A program made the position numbers and the translations under genes. 64,000 nt of DNA. Origin: Paenibacillus rhizophilus (GTDB taxonomy: Bacteria; Bacillota; Bacilli; Paenibacillales; Paenibacillaceae). Shown here in pieces: positions 51,673-59,975 of this stretch. The DNA lies in contig NZ_RQPI01000018.1 in assembly GCF_003854965.1 (NCBI RefSeq), positions 1 to 64,000 on the forward strand. The letters are read 5' to 3'. The notes beneath the pieces were generated by a model, which saw nothing but the letters and a program-made list of their open reading frames with translations, was not told the origin of the DNA and ran no database searches. Position 1 is the first letter of the stretch, and each line of letters begins with the position of its first letter.

Positions 51673-52133
51673 GGGCTTAGGGGCAATTAATTAGCCGAAA
51701 GAGGGATGTGTCCGCTTCATGTGAAGCGTAAACGCAGCCGACGGCTGCCCGGCCGGATGGCCGGTTGAAGGCCAAGGCGCATTGCTGGCTGGCGGCGCAT
51801 CAGTGGAAGATCTAGTCGTAAGAGCTGCTCCGATGGGCGCCTCCTTTAGGCGCCCCCTTTAAAGGGAATAACTCCAGCTAATTCGACCCTTCGTGAACAA
51901 ATTAGCCGATTAACTGGAATTGTTCCCGCTTATTTTGCCTAACCGGCCAAAAGTGATGTTTTATTAGTGAATGAACTGGAGTTTTTCCATCTAATGTGAT
52001 GAGAAGCGCTCAACTCCATAGAATTAACGGGAGAAATTCCCGCTGACGTTTGGGAATAAGGTTCAAGATGTTTACAAAGTGCAAGTAATGAAGACACGGT
52101 CTTGCGTGAGCAGGACGTTTAAGGAGTGAAAGT
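51673..52133 (+). repeat. Repeat-rich spacer inside the bkd operon
   Basis: A 461-base gap between E1 beta and E2, unusual for this operon. It holds a hairpin GGGCGCCT/AGGCGCCC (51835-51855) followed by CCTTT, then four degenerate copies of a unit like AACTGGAGTTNTTCCCGCT: 51864-51879 (inverted), 51912-51930, 51974-51988 and 52026-52044. This looks like a dispersed intergenic repeat family. The hairpin may lower bkdB expression. Confidence 0.65.
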
Positions 52134-53585
52134 ATGACCGACAACAAGCAGTTGACGGACGTGACGATGCCGCAACTCGCGGAGTCGCTTGTATCGGCAA
52201 CGATCGGCAAATGGCTGAAGAAGCCGGGCGACCCGGTGGAACAGTATGAGCCGCTCTGCGAAGTGATTACAGATAAGGTTAACGCCGAGCTGCCGTCCAC
52301 CGTGGACGGAGTTATGGGCGACATTCTGGCGGAAGAAGGGCAGACGGTCGCGGTCGGCGAAGTAATCTGCCGGATCGCCGTGCCCGCTCCGGCGGCTCCG
52401 GCCCCGGCTCCGGCTTCGGCGGCCCCCGAAGCCGCCGCTCCCGCGCGCGCCGCAGCGCCGCAGCGCGCGGCTTCCGCCGCCGCAGTACCGGCGGCGGCCC
52501 AGCATGCGGCATCGGGCGCAGCCCATGCCGCGTACGACCCGGACGCGCCGATGCGGGCGCGTTATTCCCCCGCTGTGCAGAGCCTCGCGGCGCAGCACAG
52601 CATTGATCTGTCCGCCGTGCCGGGCACCGGCCTCGGTGGACGCGTCACGCGCAAGGACGTGCTGGCGTTCCTTGCGAACGGCCCTGCGGCTGCGCCTGCG
52701 CCGCAGAGCAGCCCCGCGCCGCATCCGGCGGCCGGCGCAGCGGCGCAGCCGCAAGGCGCGGCGTCCATCGCGCCGCAAGCGGGAGCGCCCGCGCCTGCGC
52801 CGCAGGAGACACTTCCGCCCGTCCGGCATTCCGGGCTTCATCTGTCCCAGTCGCCGCGCATCCCCGAAATTGAAGTGGAGAGCGGCCGATCCGAATATCT
52901 GATCGACGTAACGCCGATCCGCAATACGATCGCTTCGCGGATGCGCCAGAGCGTTTCGGAAATTCCGCATGCCTGGACAATGATCGAGGTGGACGTGACG
53001 AATCTCGTGCTGCTTCGCAACAAGCTGAAGGACGAATTCAAGCGCCGGGAAGGAATTAATCTGACCTATCTCGCTTTCTTGATGAAGGCCGTCGTCAGCG
53101 CGATTAAAGATTACCCGATCATGAATTCCGTTTGGGCGGTAGACAAAATCATCGTCAAGCGGGACATCAATATTTCACTGGCGGTCGGCACCGAGGATTC
53201 GGTCTGGACCCCGGTTATCAAGAAGGCGGACCAGAAGAATGTGGCGGGTCTTGCCCGCGAAATCGAAGAACTGGCGATGAAGACACGCGAAGGCAAGCTG
53301 CGCGTAGAGGACATGCAGGGCGGAACCTTCACTGTCAACAATACCGGCTCATTCGGTTCGATTCTGTCTTATCCGATCATCAATTATCCGCAGGCAGCCA
53401 TTTTGACCTTTGAATCGATTGTGAAAAAGCCTGTTGTCATCAACGATATGATCGCCGTCCGTTCCATGGCCAATATATGCCTGTCGCTGGACCACCGGAT
53501 TCTTGACGGCGTCATCTGCGGCCGATTCCTGCAGCGGGTGAAGGACAACATCGAAGGCTACAGCCTGGATACGAACGTCTATTAA
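52134..53585 (+). CDS. bkdB: Branched-chain 2-oxoacid dehydrogenase E2 (dihydrolipoyl acyltransferase)
   Basis: A 483-residue core protein: lipoyl domain with the modified lysine in EVITDKVNAELPST; a long Ala/Pro linker at about 85-135; E3-binding domain RYSPAVQSLAAQHSIDL..GRVTRKDVLAFL; a second Ala/Pro linker; and a catalytic domain with DHRILDG. GC content peaks in the linkers. ATG 52134 follows AAGGAGTG. Confidence 0.96.
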   Translation: MTDNKQLTDVTMPQLAESLVSATIGKWLKKPGDPVEQYEPLCEVITDKVNAELPSTVDGVMGDILAEEGQTVAVGEVICRIAVPAPAAPAPAPASAAPEAAAPARAAAPQRAASAAAVPAAAQHAASGAAHAAYDPDAPMRARYSPAVQSLAAQHSIDLSAVPGTGLGGRVTRKDVLAFLANGPAAAPAPQSSPAPHPAAGAAAQPQGAASIAPQAGAPAPAPQETLPPVRHSGLHLSQSPRIPEIEVESGRSEYLIDVTPIRNTIASRMRQSVSEIPHAWTMIEVDVTNLVLLRNKLKDEFKRREGINLTYLAFLMKAVVSAIKDYPIMNSVWAVDKIIVKRDINISLAVGTEDSVWTPVIKKADQKNVAGLAREIEELAMKTREGKLRVEDMQGGTFTVNNTGSFGSILSYPIINYPQAAILTFESIVKKPVVINDMIAVRSMANICLSLDHRILDGVICGRFLQRVKDNIEGYSLDTNVY

Positions 53586-53698
53586 ACGCAGTTGACACCT
53601 GCAAGTCCGGGTGGGGGTTCAAACAGACCGCCCGGACATCCGGAAAAGATCCATTTGTTACTGGCTCCGTGAAATCGCGGGAAGGGAGATGTTTAAGC

Positions 53699-54418
53699 AT
53701 GAACAGCACAGAACCTCGAAAGCTGGAAATATCCTATTTTCCCATGATCGAATACGGACGCGCCTGGGATCTGCAAAAAGAGTCCGTCCGCTCCATCGAC
53801 GCCGGCGAGCGTCCGGAACGGCTGATCTTTTTGCAGCACCCGCCAACCTATACGATCGGATCGCAAAATCACCCCGAGCACCTTCTGCTTAACGCCGAGC
53901 AGCTTCGGGAGGAAGGGATTTCGGTGTTTGAAATCGACCGCGGAGGGGACATTACATATCATGGACCAGGCCAGCTTGTCGGTTATCCGCTGCTGCGGAT
54001 CGGCGAGCAGGGCAAAGTAGATCTTCACGGTTATCTGCGGTCGCTGGAACAAGTAATCATCGATTACCTTGCCACCTTCGGGATTGAGGGCGGGAGAAAG
54101 CCGGAGTATACGGGAGTTTGGGTAGGCGATGTGAAAATATGCGCCATCGGAGTCAAATTCAACAGAAGCCGTGCAGGCAAAGGTTTTGTGACCAGCCACG
54201 GCTTTGCTTTTAATATCCGGGAGGGCATCGGGGAGGAAGGCTTCCGGGGAATCATTCCCTGCGGCATTTCCCAGTACGGGGTCACCTCGCTGGAAGAATG
54301 CACAGGCCGCCGGTTTGAAGTCGAAGAGGTCGCCGCGGCGCTCATTCCCCATTTTCTGAACATTTTCCCTTATGGCAAAATCGAATCGGACTGGGCGGAG
54401 GCTCAGGCTGACAAATAA
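53699..54418 (+). CDS. lipB: Octanoyltransferase LipB
   Basis: A 239-residue enzyme that moves octanoate from acyl carrier protein to lipoyl domains, the first step of lipoate synthesis. GGDITYHGPGQLVGYPLL, KICAIGVKF with the catalytic lysine, and the nucleophile cysteine in IIPCGISQYGVTS are visible. It logically accompanies bkdB, whose lipoyl domain is a substrate. ATG 53699 follows GAAGGGAGA. Confidence 0.96.
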   Translation: MNSTEPRKLEISYFPMIEYGRAWDLQKESVRSIDAGERPERLIFLQHPPTYTIGSQNHPEHLLLNAEQLREEGISVFEIDRGGDITYHGPGQLVGYPLLRIGEQGKVDLHGYLRSLEQVIIDYLATFGIEGGRKPEYTGVWVGDVKICAIGVKFNRSRAGKGFVTSHGFAFNIREGIGEEGFRGIIPCGISQYGVTSLEECTGRRFEVEEVAAALIPHFLNIFPYGKIESDWAEAQADK

Positions 54419-54438
54419 ACGAAGAGCAGCGCAAAAAC

Positions 54439-54462
54439 AGCGGCCCGGATATCCGGACCGCT
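54439..54462 (-). terminator. Terminator for prli42
   Basis: AGCGGcCCGGATATCCGGaCCGCT is a near-perfect palindrome; on the minus strand it is followed by GTTTTTGCG, 28 bases after the prli42 stop. It may also slow transcription leaving lipB. Confidence 0.65.
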
Positions 54463-54489
54463 GGAATAAGCGGGAGTAGCCGCATAGAG

Positions 54490-54591
54490 TCATCCGGCGA
54501 GGAAAGGCTCGATGACTACCATAAGCGTGGAGGCGACCATTGCCAGCAGCATGACATAAATAAAGATGCGGAACCATTTTTGACGTTGCAT
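54490..54591 (-). CDS. prli42: Stressosome-associated miniprotein Prli42
   Basis: A 33-residue protein with a basic start and one membrane helix: MQRQKWFRIFIYVML then LAMVASTLMVVIEPFLAG. Pattern RI-x-IY-x-MLLAMV-x-ST matches Prli42, the membrane miniprotein that links the stressosome to the membrane in Listeria. ATG 54591 follows AAAGGAG at seven bases, and a terminator follows. Too short for ordinary gene finding. Identification is by pattern. Confidence 0.8.
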   Translation of the reverse strand: MQRQKWFRIFIYVMLLAMVASTLMVVIEPFLAG

Positions 54592-54655
54592 GAGTGACTC
54601 CTTTGAAATTAGTTTAATCCCATTGTAACGTATACTTGAAAGCGAGGGAAGTCCG

Positions 54656-55786
54656 GTGGTAGTACAAGACCGATTGATTCAGGAGTTTATGGAGCTTGTC
54701 CAGATCGACAGCGAGACGAAAAATGAACGGAACATCGCCGATCACCTGATCGCCAAATTCAAGGAGCTTGGACTGGAAGCCGTAGAAGACGATTCACAGG
54801 AAAGAACCGGGCACGGCGCGGGCAATCTGATTGTCACATGGCCTGCGGAGAATGCGGCGGAGGACGATCCCAAGCTGCTGTTCACCTGCCATATGGATAC
54901 GGTCGTTCCAGGCCAGGGAATTAAACCGACGCTCGGCGAAGACGGCTGGATTACGAGCGACGGCACGACCATCCTCGGGGCGGACGACAAAGCGGGTCTG
55001 GCCGCGCTCTTTGAAGGCATTCGGGTAATCAAGGAACAAAATATTCCGCATGGACAAATTCAGTTCGTGATCACTGCGGGCGAGGAGTCCGGGCTGGTCG
55101 GATCTCGTTCGCTGGACCCGAAATATTTAGACGCGGATTTCGGCTTTGCGCTTGATTCCAACGGCGAAATCGGCGCCATCGCGGTAGCCGCTCCGACGCA
55201 GGCGAAGATTCAGATGCAGATTTTCGGCAAATCGGCCCACGCCGGCGTCAATCCCGAAGACGGCATCAGCGCCATCCAGGTGGCCGGCAAGGCGATTGCC
55301 GCCATGAAGCTTGGGCGCATCGACAGCGAGACGACTGCCAATATCGGCAGGTTTGCGGGCGGCGGCCCGACGAATGTCGTCTGCGATCATGTGCAGCTGG
55401 ACGCCGAAGCGCGGAGCATTGTCCAGGAAAAGGTCGATCTGCAGCTGGCCCAGATGCGCGAAGCGCTGGAAACGACGGTGCGCGAGTACGGCGCGGAATG
55501 CGAATTCAGAAGCGAGATCATTTACCCGGCGTTCAGCTTCAACGAGCATGATCCCATTGTTCAGCTGGCTGAGCGGGCCATATCGTCGATCGGCTTGACC
55601 CCGAGACGTTTTCCGTCGGGCGGCGGAAGCGACGCCAATGTATTTAACGGGCTGAAGGTGCCGACGCTGAATCTGGCGGTTGGATACGAGAATATCCATA
55701 CGATCAAAGAACGGATCAAGGCCGAGGATATCGTCAAGGCGTCCGAACTGGTCGTGGCGATTGTTAAAGAAAGCGTCAAAAAATAG
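54656..55786 (+). CDS. M20 family metallopeptidase, PepT-like (YqjE)
   Basis: A 376-residue zinc aminopeptidase. LFTCHMDTVVPG, GADDKAGLAAL, TAGEESGLVGS and the lid domain KSAHAGVNPEDG match the tripeptidase-like group; a C-terminal GGGSDANVF carries another metal ligand region. GTG 54656 follows GAGGGA. Confidence 0.93.
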   Translation: MVVQDRLIQEFMELVQIDSETKNERNIADHLIAKFKELGLEAVEDDSQERTGHGAGNLIVTWPAENAAEDDPKLLFTCHMDTVVPGQGIKPTLGEDGWITSDGTTILGADDKAGLAALFEGIRVIKEQNIPHGQIQFVITAGEESGLVGSRSLDPKYLDADFGFALDSNGEIGAIAVAAPTQAKIQMQIFGKSAHAGVNPEDGISAIQVAGKAIAAMKLGRIDSETTANIGRFAGGGPTNVVCDHVQLDAEARSIVQEKVDLQLAQMREALETTVREYGAECEFRSEIIYPAFSFNEHDPIVQLAERAISSIGLTPRRFPSGGGSDANVFNGLKVPTLNLAVGYENIHTIKERIKAEDIVKASELVVAIVKESVKK

Positions 55787-55844
55787 AGGCAAAGCAGCGG
55801 CCTAGCCAACTCTTGTAAAGAATGGAGCCGTTAGCAAGCCGCAA

Positions 55845-55889
55845 TGCAGCGCGAAGCTGCTCTATGGACCGGAATCCCGGCCTATAGAG
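55845..55889 (+). terminator. Terminator after the pepT-like gene
   Basis: AGCTGCTCTAT pairs with ATAGAGCAGCT (11 bp) around an inner CCGG stem, followed by six T residues. Confidence 0.92.
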
Positions 55890-55987
55890 CAGCTTTTTTA
55901 CATATTATGAGCAAGAAGGGAAGAACACAAGGGTAAACCGACTGCCGGATACCTGAGATTGGGATCGTCGTCGGAGGGCGGCTTGGG

Positions 55988-56194
55988 TTATATGGGCTGC
56001 GGCTCCATACCGGGCTGCGGGCGGTTCTCCGAGCCGAGTTTGAGATATTCCCGGCTGTGCAGCGTCAACACATACGCCAGCGGCATATCCGGCCCAAACC
56101 GCTGCTGGAGGACGAGCAGCTCCTTTCGGATGTGATCCGGCTTTCCCGAGATAAACAAGCCGGTACGGCGAGTACGGCCTACCCTGTTGTTCAT
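55988..56194 (-). CDS. mciZ: Z-ring formation inhibitor MciZ-like small protein
   Basis: A 68-residue protein with RTGLFISGKPDHIRKELLVL and QQRFGPDMPLAYVLTLH, resembling MciZ (strand with GK, then a helix and a short ending). In B. subtilis mciZ is next to nudF, as here. MciZ caps FtsZ filaments and blocks division in the mother cell during sporulation. ATG 56194 follows AGAAGGAA. The extra 20-residue tail is not in B. subtilis MciZ. Call is by position and short pattern. Confidence 0.62.
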   Translation of the reverse strand: MNNRVGRTRRTGLFISGKPDHIRKELLVLQQRFGPDMPLAYVLTLHSREYLKLGSENRPQPGMEPQPI

Positions 56195-56269
56195 GACTAT
56201 TTCCTTCTTTCTCTTGAAGTTTGCTATAATACACCGTATGCAGACCAGAGACAAAGGAGACCTGAAAAT

Positions 56270-56860
56270 ATGGAAAATCAAGGAACCGAAGTGAAAAAAG
56301 AATGGCCCGCCAATCCGGCGCTGGACGAGACTACGGTATCCACCCAGCCTATTTTTGAAGGCAGAGTAATAACGCTGCAGGTGGACACAGTGACCCTGCC
56401 GGACGGCAATACCGCAACCCGTGAAGTAGTGAGGCATCCGGGTGCGGTGGCGGTCCTGGCCCTGAACAAGGGGAAAATGCTCGTTGTCGAACAATTCCGC
56501 CAGCCGATGGGTCGAACCGAAGTGGAGATTCCGGCAGGCAAGCTGGACCCCGGCGAAGACCCGCAGGAAGCCGCCGGACGAGAACTGCATGAAGAGACGG
56601 GATTTCACAGCGGCGATCTGTTCCTGCTGAAATCGTTCTACACTTCCCCGGGCTTCGCCGACGAGATTATTCATCTGTATGTGACGGAGAATGCGCAGAG
56701 CGGAGAAATGTCGCTTGACGAGGATGAATTCCTGGTCGTGTCGGAGCTGACGCTGGAGGAAGCGTACGAATATATTGCCGATGGGCGGATCGCCGATGCA
56801 AAGACGATCATGGCGGTTTATGCCTGGCATTTGCACACGCTGACCGGGAAATGGAGCTAG
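56270..56860 (+). CDS. nudF: ADP-ribose pyrophosphatase NudF
   Basis: A 196-residue Nudix hydrolase that splits ADP-ribose and similar compounds. The Nudix box is GKLDPGEDPQEAAGRELHEE with TG following (residues about 96-118). The N-terminal strand region and FRQPMGRTEVEIPAG are typical. ATG 56270 follows AAAGGAGAC. A TATAAT lies at 56225-56230. The end overlaps the next gene by 10 bases. Confidence 0.95.
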   Translation: MENQGTEVKKEWPANPALDETTVSTQPIFEGRVITLQVDTVTLPDGNTATREVVRHPGAVAVLALNKGKMLVVEQFRQPMGRTEVEIPAGKLDPGEDPQEAAGRELHEETGFHSGDLFLLKSFYTSPGFADEIIHLYVTENAQSGEMSLDEDEFLVVSELTLEEAYEYIADGRIADAKTIMAVYAWHLHTLTGKWS

Positions 56861-58143
56861 AGCGGAAGAATCTGCTTCGGGCGGGCCGGAATGCCGCCGG
56901 AGGAGAGCTGTCGGCTGCGGCGGGTAGTCCAAAGTTGGCCGCGGAACCGGCGCTTTCCCGCTATTACTGCGATCTGCACGTCCATATCGGCAGAACGTCG
57001 GAGGGCCGGGCAGTCAAGATCAGCGGCAGCCGCGATCTGACCTTTGCAGGGATTGCCCGGGAAGCGGCCGAACGCAAGGGCATCGGATTAATCGGCATTA
57101 TCGACAGCCATTCGCCTTCCGTACAGCGGGATATTATGCGCTGTCTTGATGAAGGCGAGATGACGGAGGCCGAAGGCGGCGGCATTGCGTACCGGGGGAC
57201 GGCCATCGTACTCGGGTCGGAGATCGAAATCCGCGAGCCCGGGCGCAAAGAATGCCATGTGCTGGCCTTTATGCCCGATCTTAACGCGATGAGCGAATTC
57301 AGCGCCTGGATGGGGCGCCATATGAAGAACGTCAACCTAAGCTCCCAGCGTATCTATGTCCCGTCCATGGAGCTTCAGGAGGAGATAAACGGCCGCGGGG
57401 GGATATTGATACCCGCCCATATTTTTACGCCGCATAAGGGCCTCTACGGCTGCGCCGCTGAGCGGATGGCCGAACTGTTCGATCTCCGGCGGATTGCCGG
57501 AGTGGAGCTCGGCCTAAGCGCGGATTCGGAAATGGCCGGCTATATTTCCGAGCTCGATCCGTTTACATTCCTGACGAATTCCGACGCGCATTCGCTGGGC
57601 AAGATCGGACGCGAATATAACGAAATGAAGCTTGCCGCTCCTTCGTTTACGGAGCTGCGGCTCGCGCTGGAGCGCCGCGAAGGCCGAGGGGTTACGGCCA
57701 ATTACGGGCTGAATCCCCGGCTGGGCAAGTACCACCGCACCTACTGCGCCGGGTGCGGCAGCATTATCGACGAAGCTTATGCGACCTCGCAGCGATGTCC
57801 GTACTGCGGCAGCACCAAGCTCGTTCAGGGCGTGCTGGACCGGATTTTGAGTATCGCGGACAGGGAGGAGCCGGTTGTTCCCGGTTACCGTCCGCCGTAC
57901 CGCTACCAGATTCCGCTGGAATTCATCCCGGGCTTGGGCAAGGCGAAGATGAATCTGCTGCTTGAAGCCTTCGGGACCGAGATGAATATTCTCCACGAAG
58001 CCAGTGAGGAGGAGCTGGCCGCGGTGGCCGGCGCCGAACTGGCTTCAAAGATCGCCGCCGCCCGCTCCGGAACGCTGGAGCTGACCGCCGGCGGGGGAGG
58101 CACGTACGGCCGAGTCGCCGTACCGTCGAAGGACAAGTCATAG
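56851..58143 (+). CDS. Endonuclease Q family protein (YqxK-like)
   Basis: A 430-residue protein: PHP metal-dependent phosphoesterase domain (CDLHVHIG, IIDSHSP, LIPAHIFTPHKGLYG, TNSDAHSLGK), a four-cysteine zinc finger (CAGCG and CPYCG), and a helix-hairpin-helix end (IPGLGKAKMNLLLEAFG). EndoQ cuts DNA 5' of deaminated bases; Bacillus homologue YqxK has this architecture. It overlaps nudF by 10 bases. Confidence 0.92.
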   Translation: MELERKNLLRAGRNAAGGELSAAAGSPKLAAEPALSRYYCDLHVHIGRTSEGRAVKISGSRDLTFAGIAREAAERKGIGLIGIIDSHSPSVQRDIMRCLDEGEMTEAEGGGIAYRGTAIVLGSEIEIREPGRKECHVLAFMPDLNAMSEFSAWMGRHMKNVNLSSQRIYVPSMELQEEINGRGGILIPAHIFTPHKGLYGCAAERMAELFDLRRIAGVELGLSADSEMAGYISELDPFTFLTNSDAHSLGKIGREYNEMKLAAPSFTELRLALERREGRGVTANYGLNPRLGKYHRTYCAGCGSIIDEAYATSQRCPYCGSTKLVQGVLDRILSIADREEPVVPGYRPPYRYQIPLEFIPGLGKAKMNLLLEAFGTEMNILHEASEEELAAVAGAELASKIAAARSGTLELTAGGGGTYGRVAVPSKDKS

Positions 58144-58198
58144 AGCGGGACGTTTCTTCATATGGTGTATCATGTGACCAGGAGAGGAGAACGTCCCG

Positions 58199-58849
58199 AT
58201 GCGGAACTTCCGTCATATGATTAAAGAGCAGACACCGCTTTATATTTTTGTCGCCGTATTATTTTTGGTAGGGGTCGTCTTCGGAGCCCTGATCGTCAGC
58301 GCGCTGACGATGGACCAGCAGCAGGAGCTCACTGATTATCTGGGCAATTTCTTCGTGACGGTAGATCAGCACGGGCTGCCCGCGGCGCCGGAATCGTTCT
58401 GGAGCATCGCCGGACTTCATCTGAAGTGGATCGGCCTGATCTGGATTCTTGGCCTGTCGGTCATCGGGCTTCCCGGCATTCTTATTCTGGATTTCCTTAA
58501 GGGTGTGCTGATCGGCTTCACGGTCGGCTGCCTGGTAAGCCAATATTCGTGGCACGGCCTGCTGTTCGCGCTTGTATCGGTCGCGCCTCATAATATGGTA
58601 GTAATTCCGGTGCTCCTCGTTTGCAGCGCGGCGGCAATCGCGTTCTCCCTGCTAATGATCCGCAGCAGAGTGGTCGCGCGCCGTCCGCTCAGCGTAGGAC
58701 GTCCTTTTGCCATGTATACGCTGCTGTCGTTTATCATGGCTCTTCTTATTCTCGGCGTATCCTCCTTCGAGACCTGGGTCACTCCGACTATGATGAGATG
58801 GGTAACTCCCGCTTTGGTGCAGTCGGCGCCGGATGTTAACGGGCGTTAA
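58199..58849 (+). CDS. spoIIM: Stage II sporulation protein M
   Basis: A 216-residue membrane protein with five or six helices (PLYIFVAVLFLVGVVFGALI; FLKGVLIGFTVGCLV). SpoIIM works with SpoIID and SpoIIP in peptidoglycan hydrolysis during engulfment. ATG 58199 follows GGAGAGGAG. The spoIIM-fur-yqzK-xerD order matches Bacillus. Confidence 0.95.
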   Translation: MRNFRHMIKEQTPLYIFVAVLFLVGVVFGALIVSALTMDQQQELTDYLGNFFVTVDQHGLPAAPESFWSIAGLHLKWIGLIWILGLSVIGLPGILILDFLKGVLIGFTVGCLVSQYSWHGLLFALVSVAPHNMVVIPVLLVCSAAAIAFSLLMIRSRVVARRPLSVGRPFAMYTLLSFIMALLILGVSSFETWVTPTMMRWVTPALVQSAPDVNGR

Positions 58850-58855
58850 AAGCGT

Positions 58856-58885
58856 TTGACTTCTCAAAGTTACTCCCCCTATAAT
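58856..58885 (+). promoter_or_regulatory. Promoter of fur
   Basis: TTGACT (58856-58861) and TATAAT (58880-58885) with 18 bases between, about 60 bases before the fur start. No obvious Fur box palindrome was seen around it. Confidence 0.75.
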
Positions 58886-58944
58886 GAAAGAAGCGGCTTT
58901 TATAGAGAAGATATCGTTAATTTTCCTGGGGGGAGGGACTGGCT

Positions 58945-59412
58945 ATGGAAGACCGGATCGACAAAATTAAGCAGCAATTGCAATCGCAAGCATACAAGCT
59001 TACACCCCAACGGGAAGCAACCGTCCGCGTTCTGCTGGAGAACGAGGAAGACCATCTAAGCGCCGAAGACGTGTTCATGCTCGTAAAGGAGAAGGCCCCC
59101 GAGATCGGTCTTGCCACCGTATACCGTACCCTTGAGCTCCTAAGCGAGCTTCATATCGTGGAGAAGATCAACTTCGGCGACGGTGTCGCCAGGTACGATC
59201 TGCGAACGGATACCTCAAAGCATCATCATCATCATTTGATTTGTGTACAGTGCGGCAGCATGGATGAAATTCGTGAAGACTGGCTCGGTTCGCTGGAGGA
59301 GAAGCTGGATAAGGAATTCAATTTCTCTGTAATCGACCACAGGCTTGATTTTCACGGGATTTGCTACCGCTGCAGGGAGAAGAATAATTCGGACGGCAAC
59401 CGAGCCAACTGA
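58945..59412 (+). CDS. fur: Ferric uptake regulator family protein
   Basis: A 155-residue metalloregulator: winged helix (YKLTPQREATVRVLLEN, GLATVYRTLELLSEL) and dimer domain with HHHHHLICVQCGSMDE and CYRCRE structural zinc cysteines. Genomic context spoIIM-fur-xerD indicates Fur proper rather than PerR or Zur. ATG 58945 follows GGGGGGAGGG. Confidence 0.94.
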   Translation: MEDRIDKIKQQLQSQAYKLTPQREATVRVLLENEEDHLSAEDVFMLVKEKAPEIGLATVYRTLELLSELHIVEKINFGDGVARYDLRTDTSKHHHHHLICVQCGSMDEIREDWLGSLEEKLDKEFNFSVIDHRLDFHGICYRCREKNNSDGNRAN

Positions 59413-59453
59413 ATTCATAGAACCAAGCAAGCAAGTGGATAGAAGACGCACCG

Positions 59454-59491
59454 AAAGCTTTTTCCGGCTTATTGCCGGAGAGGGCTTTTTT
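59454..59491 (+). terminator. Terminator after fur
   Basis: CCGGC-TTATT-GCCGG inner stem with AAAGC/GGCTTT outer arms and six T residues. A second hairpin AGGCGCC-AAAC-GGCGCCT lies at 59511-59528. Confidence 0.85.
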
Positions 59492-59677
59492 AATGTTAAA
59501 GGAAGGCAGGAGGCGCCAAACGGCGCCTTTCTTAATGGCCGTACATAGCGGAAAGATATACATAAGGGAGCCGGGAAACACATAAAGTGAAGGACGGGGA
59601 TTGTCCGTAAAGTGGAAAAAACTTGCGGAAATCAGCCGGCAGCGGAATTAAAGTCCTTTTGCGGGAGGAATGCGAAC

Positions 59678-59911
59678 ATGATCATTTCTGTACCCAAAGC
59701 GCTTCGGCGGCTCTTTTTTATTGTGATATTTGTCGCGCTGAGCTGCCTGTTCTATAATATAATGGACCTGCTTCACAGCTGGATGGGTCCTGTACCCGAT
59801 CCGGATATTCCGGAAGGTTCGGCGGTGCGGGCGTTTAGCGGAATTCAGCCCGGGGGCGGGGCGATGAATCCGGCGGAACGGCTGCGCCTGTATTACTGGT
59901 ACGGAGAATGA
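59678..59911 (+). CDS. yqzK: DUF4227 family protein (YqzK-like)
   Basis: A 77-residue protein with one N-terminal membrane helix (LFFIVIFVALSCLFYNIMDL) and a soluble tail ending RLRLYYWYGE. Located between fur and xerD as yqzK is in Bacillus. Function unknown. ATG 59678 follows GGGAGGAA. Confidence 0.9.
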   Translation: MIISVPKALRRLFFIVIFVALSCLFYNIMDLLHSWMGPVPDPDIPEGSAVRAFSGIQPGGGAMNPAERLRLYYWYGE

Positions 59912-59975
59912 AAGCGTTCCGGGCAGGGAATCTTTAACCGCACCTAAGCGGCGCGCAAGGCGGGAGTGTTCAATA

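Noticed and set aside
51673..52133. CRISPR array in the bkd spacer
   Set aside because: The repeats are degenerate, irregularly spaced, and one is inverted; no cas genes in the window.
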